A stretch of DNA of 5,511 nt from positions 1 through 5,511 of the forward strand of contig JAICHT010000241.1 of assembly GCA_025924755.1 (NCBI GenBank), given 5' to 3'. The notes below the pieces were generated by a model. That model was not told the DNA's origin. It saw only the letters and a list, made by a program, of their open reading frames with translations, and did no database searches. Each line of letters begins with the position of its first letter. Position 1 is the stretch's first letter. Below, in pieces: positions 4,791 through 5,511 of this stretch. Both the position numbers and the translations under genes were made by a program. This DNA comes from Chitinophagaceae bacterium (GTDB lineage: Bacteria; Bacteroidota; Bacteroidia; Chitinophagales; Chitinophagaceae).

Positions 4791-4809
4791 TATTCTTGCC
4801 TTATACTTG
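4791..4809 (+). promoter_or_regulatory. Candidate topA promoter, two -7-like boxes
   Basis: TATTCTTG (4791-4798) and TATACTTG (4802-4809) each match TAnnTTTG except for one C in place of T. The first is preceded, 18 bases upstream, by TTG at 4770-4772, close to the usual -33 spacing. Either would give a topA leader of roughly 35-50 bases. The ribosome-binding region before the ATG is A-rich (AAAAAGAAGCT), with no full Shine-Dalgarno sequence. Confidence 0.4.
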
Positions 4810-4849
4810 CAGGGTGAGTTAACTAAAAACTTGTATTGAAAAAGAAGCT

Positions 4850-5511
4850 ATGGCAAAGAATTTACTAATAGTAGAGTCGCCTGCAAAGGCTAAAACCATT
4901 GAAAAGATTCTGGGAAGCGATTTTGAGGTAAAAAGTTGCTATGGCCACATACGCGATCTTGAAAAAGAGGATATGGGTATTGATATTAAAAATCAATATA
5001 AGCCCCGCTATTCAGTTCCGGAAGACAAACAAAAAGTGGTTAAAGAATTAAAGCAACTGGCAAAAAAAAGTGACGAAGTTTGGCTGGCTACGGATGAGGA
5101 TCGCGAAGGAGAAGCCATCAGCTGGCATTTGTGTGAAGTGTTGGGATTAAACCCCAGTACTACCAAACGCATTGTGTTTCATGAAATCACAAAACCTGCT
5201 ATCAAATCGGCTGTTGATAACCCCAGAACGGTGGATATGAACCTTGTAAATGCACAGCAGGCCCGCCGTGTATTAGATCGTATTGTAGGGTTTGAGTTGA
5301 GCCCCGTGCTCTGGCGCAAAATAAGCATGAAAAATAATTTAAGCGCCGGCCGGGTACAGAGTGTAGCGGTGCGCCTGATAGCAGAAAGAGAAAGAGAGAT
5401 CAATGCGTTTACAGCCCAAAGCAGTTTTAAAATAGAGGCTTTCTTTACTGCTAAAGACAACAGCGGCAAATTGGTTTCGTTTAAAGCAGAGGGCAATAAG
5501 TTTAATAAAGC
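4850..5511 (+). CDS. topA: DNA topoisomerase I (type IA), N-terminal part
   Basis: The enzyme relaxes negatively supercoiled DNA by single-strand passage through a 5'-phosphotyrosine link. I translated 220 codons from ATG 4850 to the window edge without a stop. The TOPRIM domain is plain: LLIVESPAKAKTIEKILG (5-22, catalytic Glu9), YGHIRDL (31-37), and ATDEDREGEAISWHL (80-94, Mg-binding Asp82, Asp84, Glu86). Then follow VFHEITKPAI (109-118), NAQQARRVLDRIVGFELSP (134-152) and LSAGRVQSVAVRLI (164-177) of the following TopA domains. The active-site tyrosine and the C-terminal half lie beyond the window. The start is secure, since MAKNLLIVESPAKAKTIEK is the usual Bacteroidota N-terminus. It is the first gene after a 327-base control-rich gap, so it probably has its own promoter. 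Confidence 0.97.
   Translation, partial: MAKNLLIVESPAKAKTIEKILGSDFEVKSCYGHIRDLEKEDMGIDIKNQYKPRYSVPEDKQKVVKELKQLAKKSDEVWLATDEDREGEAISWHLCEVLGLNPSTTKRIVFHEITKPAIKSAVDNPRTVDMNLVNAQQARRVLDRIVGFELSPVLWRKISMKNNLSAGRVQSVAVRLIAEREREINAFTAQSSFKIEAFFTAKDNSGKLVSFKAEGNKFNK

Larger units (their letters stand above)
4523..4849. other. 327-base gene-free region between the hydrolase and topA
   Basis: I found no credible coding frame here on either strand. The first part (4523-4640) is AT-rich and I recognise nothing in it, including no strong terminator after the hydrolase. From 4649 on the region is dense in symmetric elements: a promoter-like box, a nested inverted repeat, a second hairpin, a perfect palindrome and two -7-like boxes before topA. 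These are listed separately. Confidence 0.7.

Noticed and set aside
5179..5496. Minus-strand 105-codon open frame inside topA
   Set aside because: It is antisense to conserved TopA motifs; its leucine/alanine-rich translation reflects the opposite strand of that gene.

Overview
The window looks like a chromosomal segment from a Bacteroidota bacterium, probably Chitinophagales/Chitinophagaceae-like. The evidence is an AT-rich sequence, very tight gene packing, mostly no Shine-Dalgarno sequences, -7 boxes of the TAnnTTTG type, and proteins that read like Bacteroidota families (DUF2851, DUF2520 Rossmann protein, a UbiA enzyme of the lipid-ether type, Bacteroidota-style TopA). The taxonomic call is by recognition, not by a database search.

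Minus-strand block, read from high to low coordinates: a DUF2520 Rossmann-fold protein (3667-2906), an ISC-type [2Fe-2S] ferredoxin (2837-2505), a KdsC-like HAD phosphatase (2407-1886), a UbiA-family prenyltransferase (1868-1065, with a severed tail to 948), the Maf nucleotide pyrophosphatase (945-385), and the N-terminal 124 codons of a DUF2851 protein (374 to the window edge). The last four genes are spaced by 17, 2 (if the UbiA tail is counted) and 10 bases, so they probably form one transcription unit. Kdo-phosphate hydrolysis and membrane-embedded prenyl transfer suggest an envelope theme; Maf is housekeeping nucleotide sanitation.

Plus-strand block: an alpha/beta hydrolase (3683-4522) starts only 15 bases from the divergent DUF2520 gene. 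A 327-base gene-free stretch follows (4523-4849), then the start of topA (4850 to the window edge), encoding DNA topoisomerase I.

Three things stand out. (1) The UbiA frame is cut by one in-frame TGA, after which the same frame continues for 38 codons that look like the normal family C-terminus and stop 2 bases before maf. (2) The first 34 bases of the window exactly copy 34 bases inside maf and are joined in phase to DUF2851; this is a tandem duplication junction or an assembly chimera. (3) The gap before topA holds a perfect -7 box, a nested pair of perfect inverted repeats, a second hairpin with a T-rich tail, and a 14-base perfect palindrome. Together these could be a small structured RNA gene and/or the control region of topA. 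No CRISPR, tRNA, rRNA or transposase was seen.
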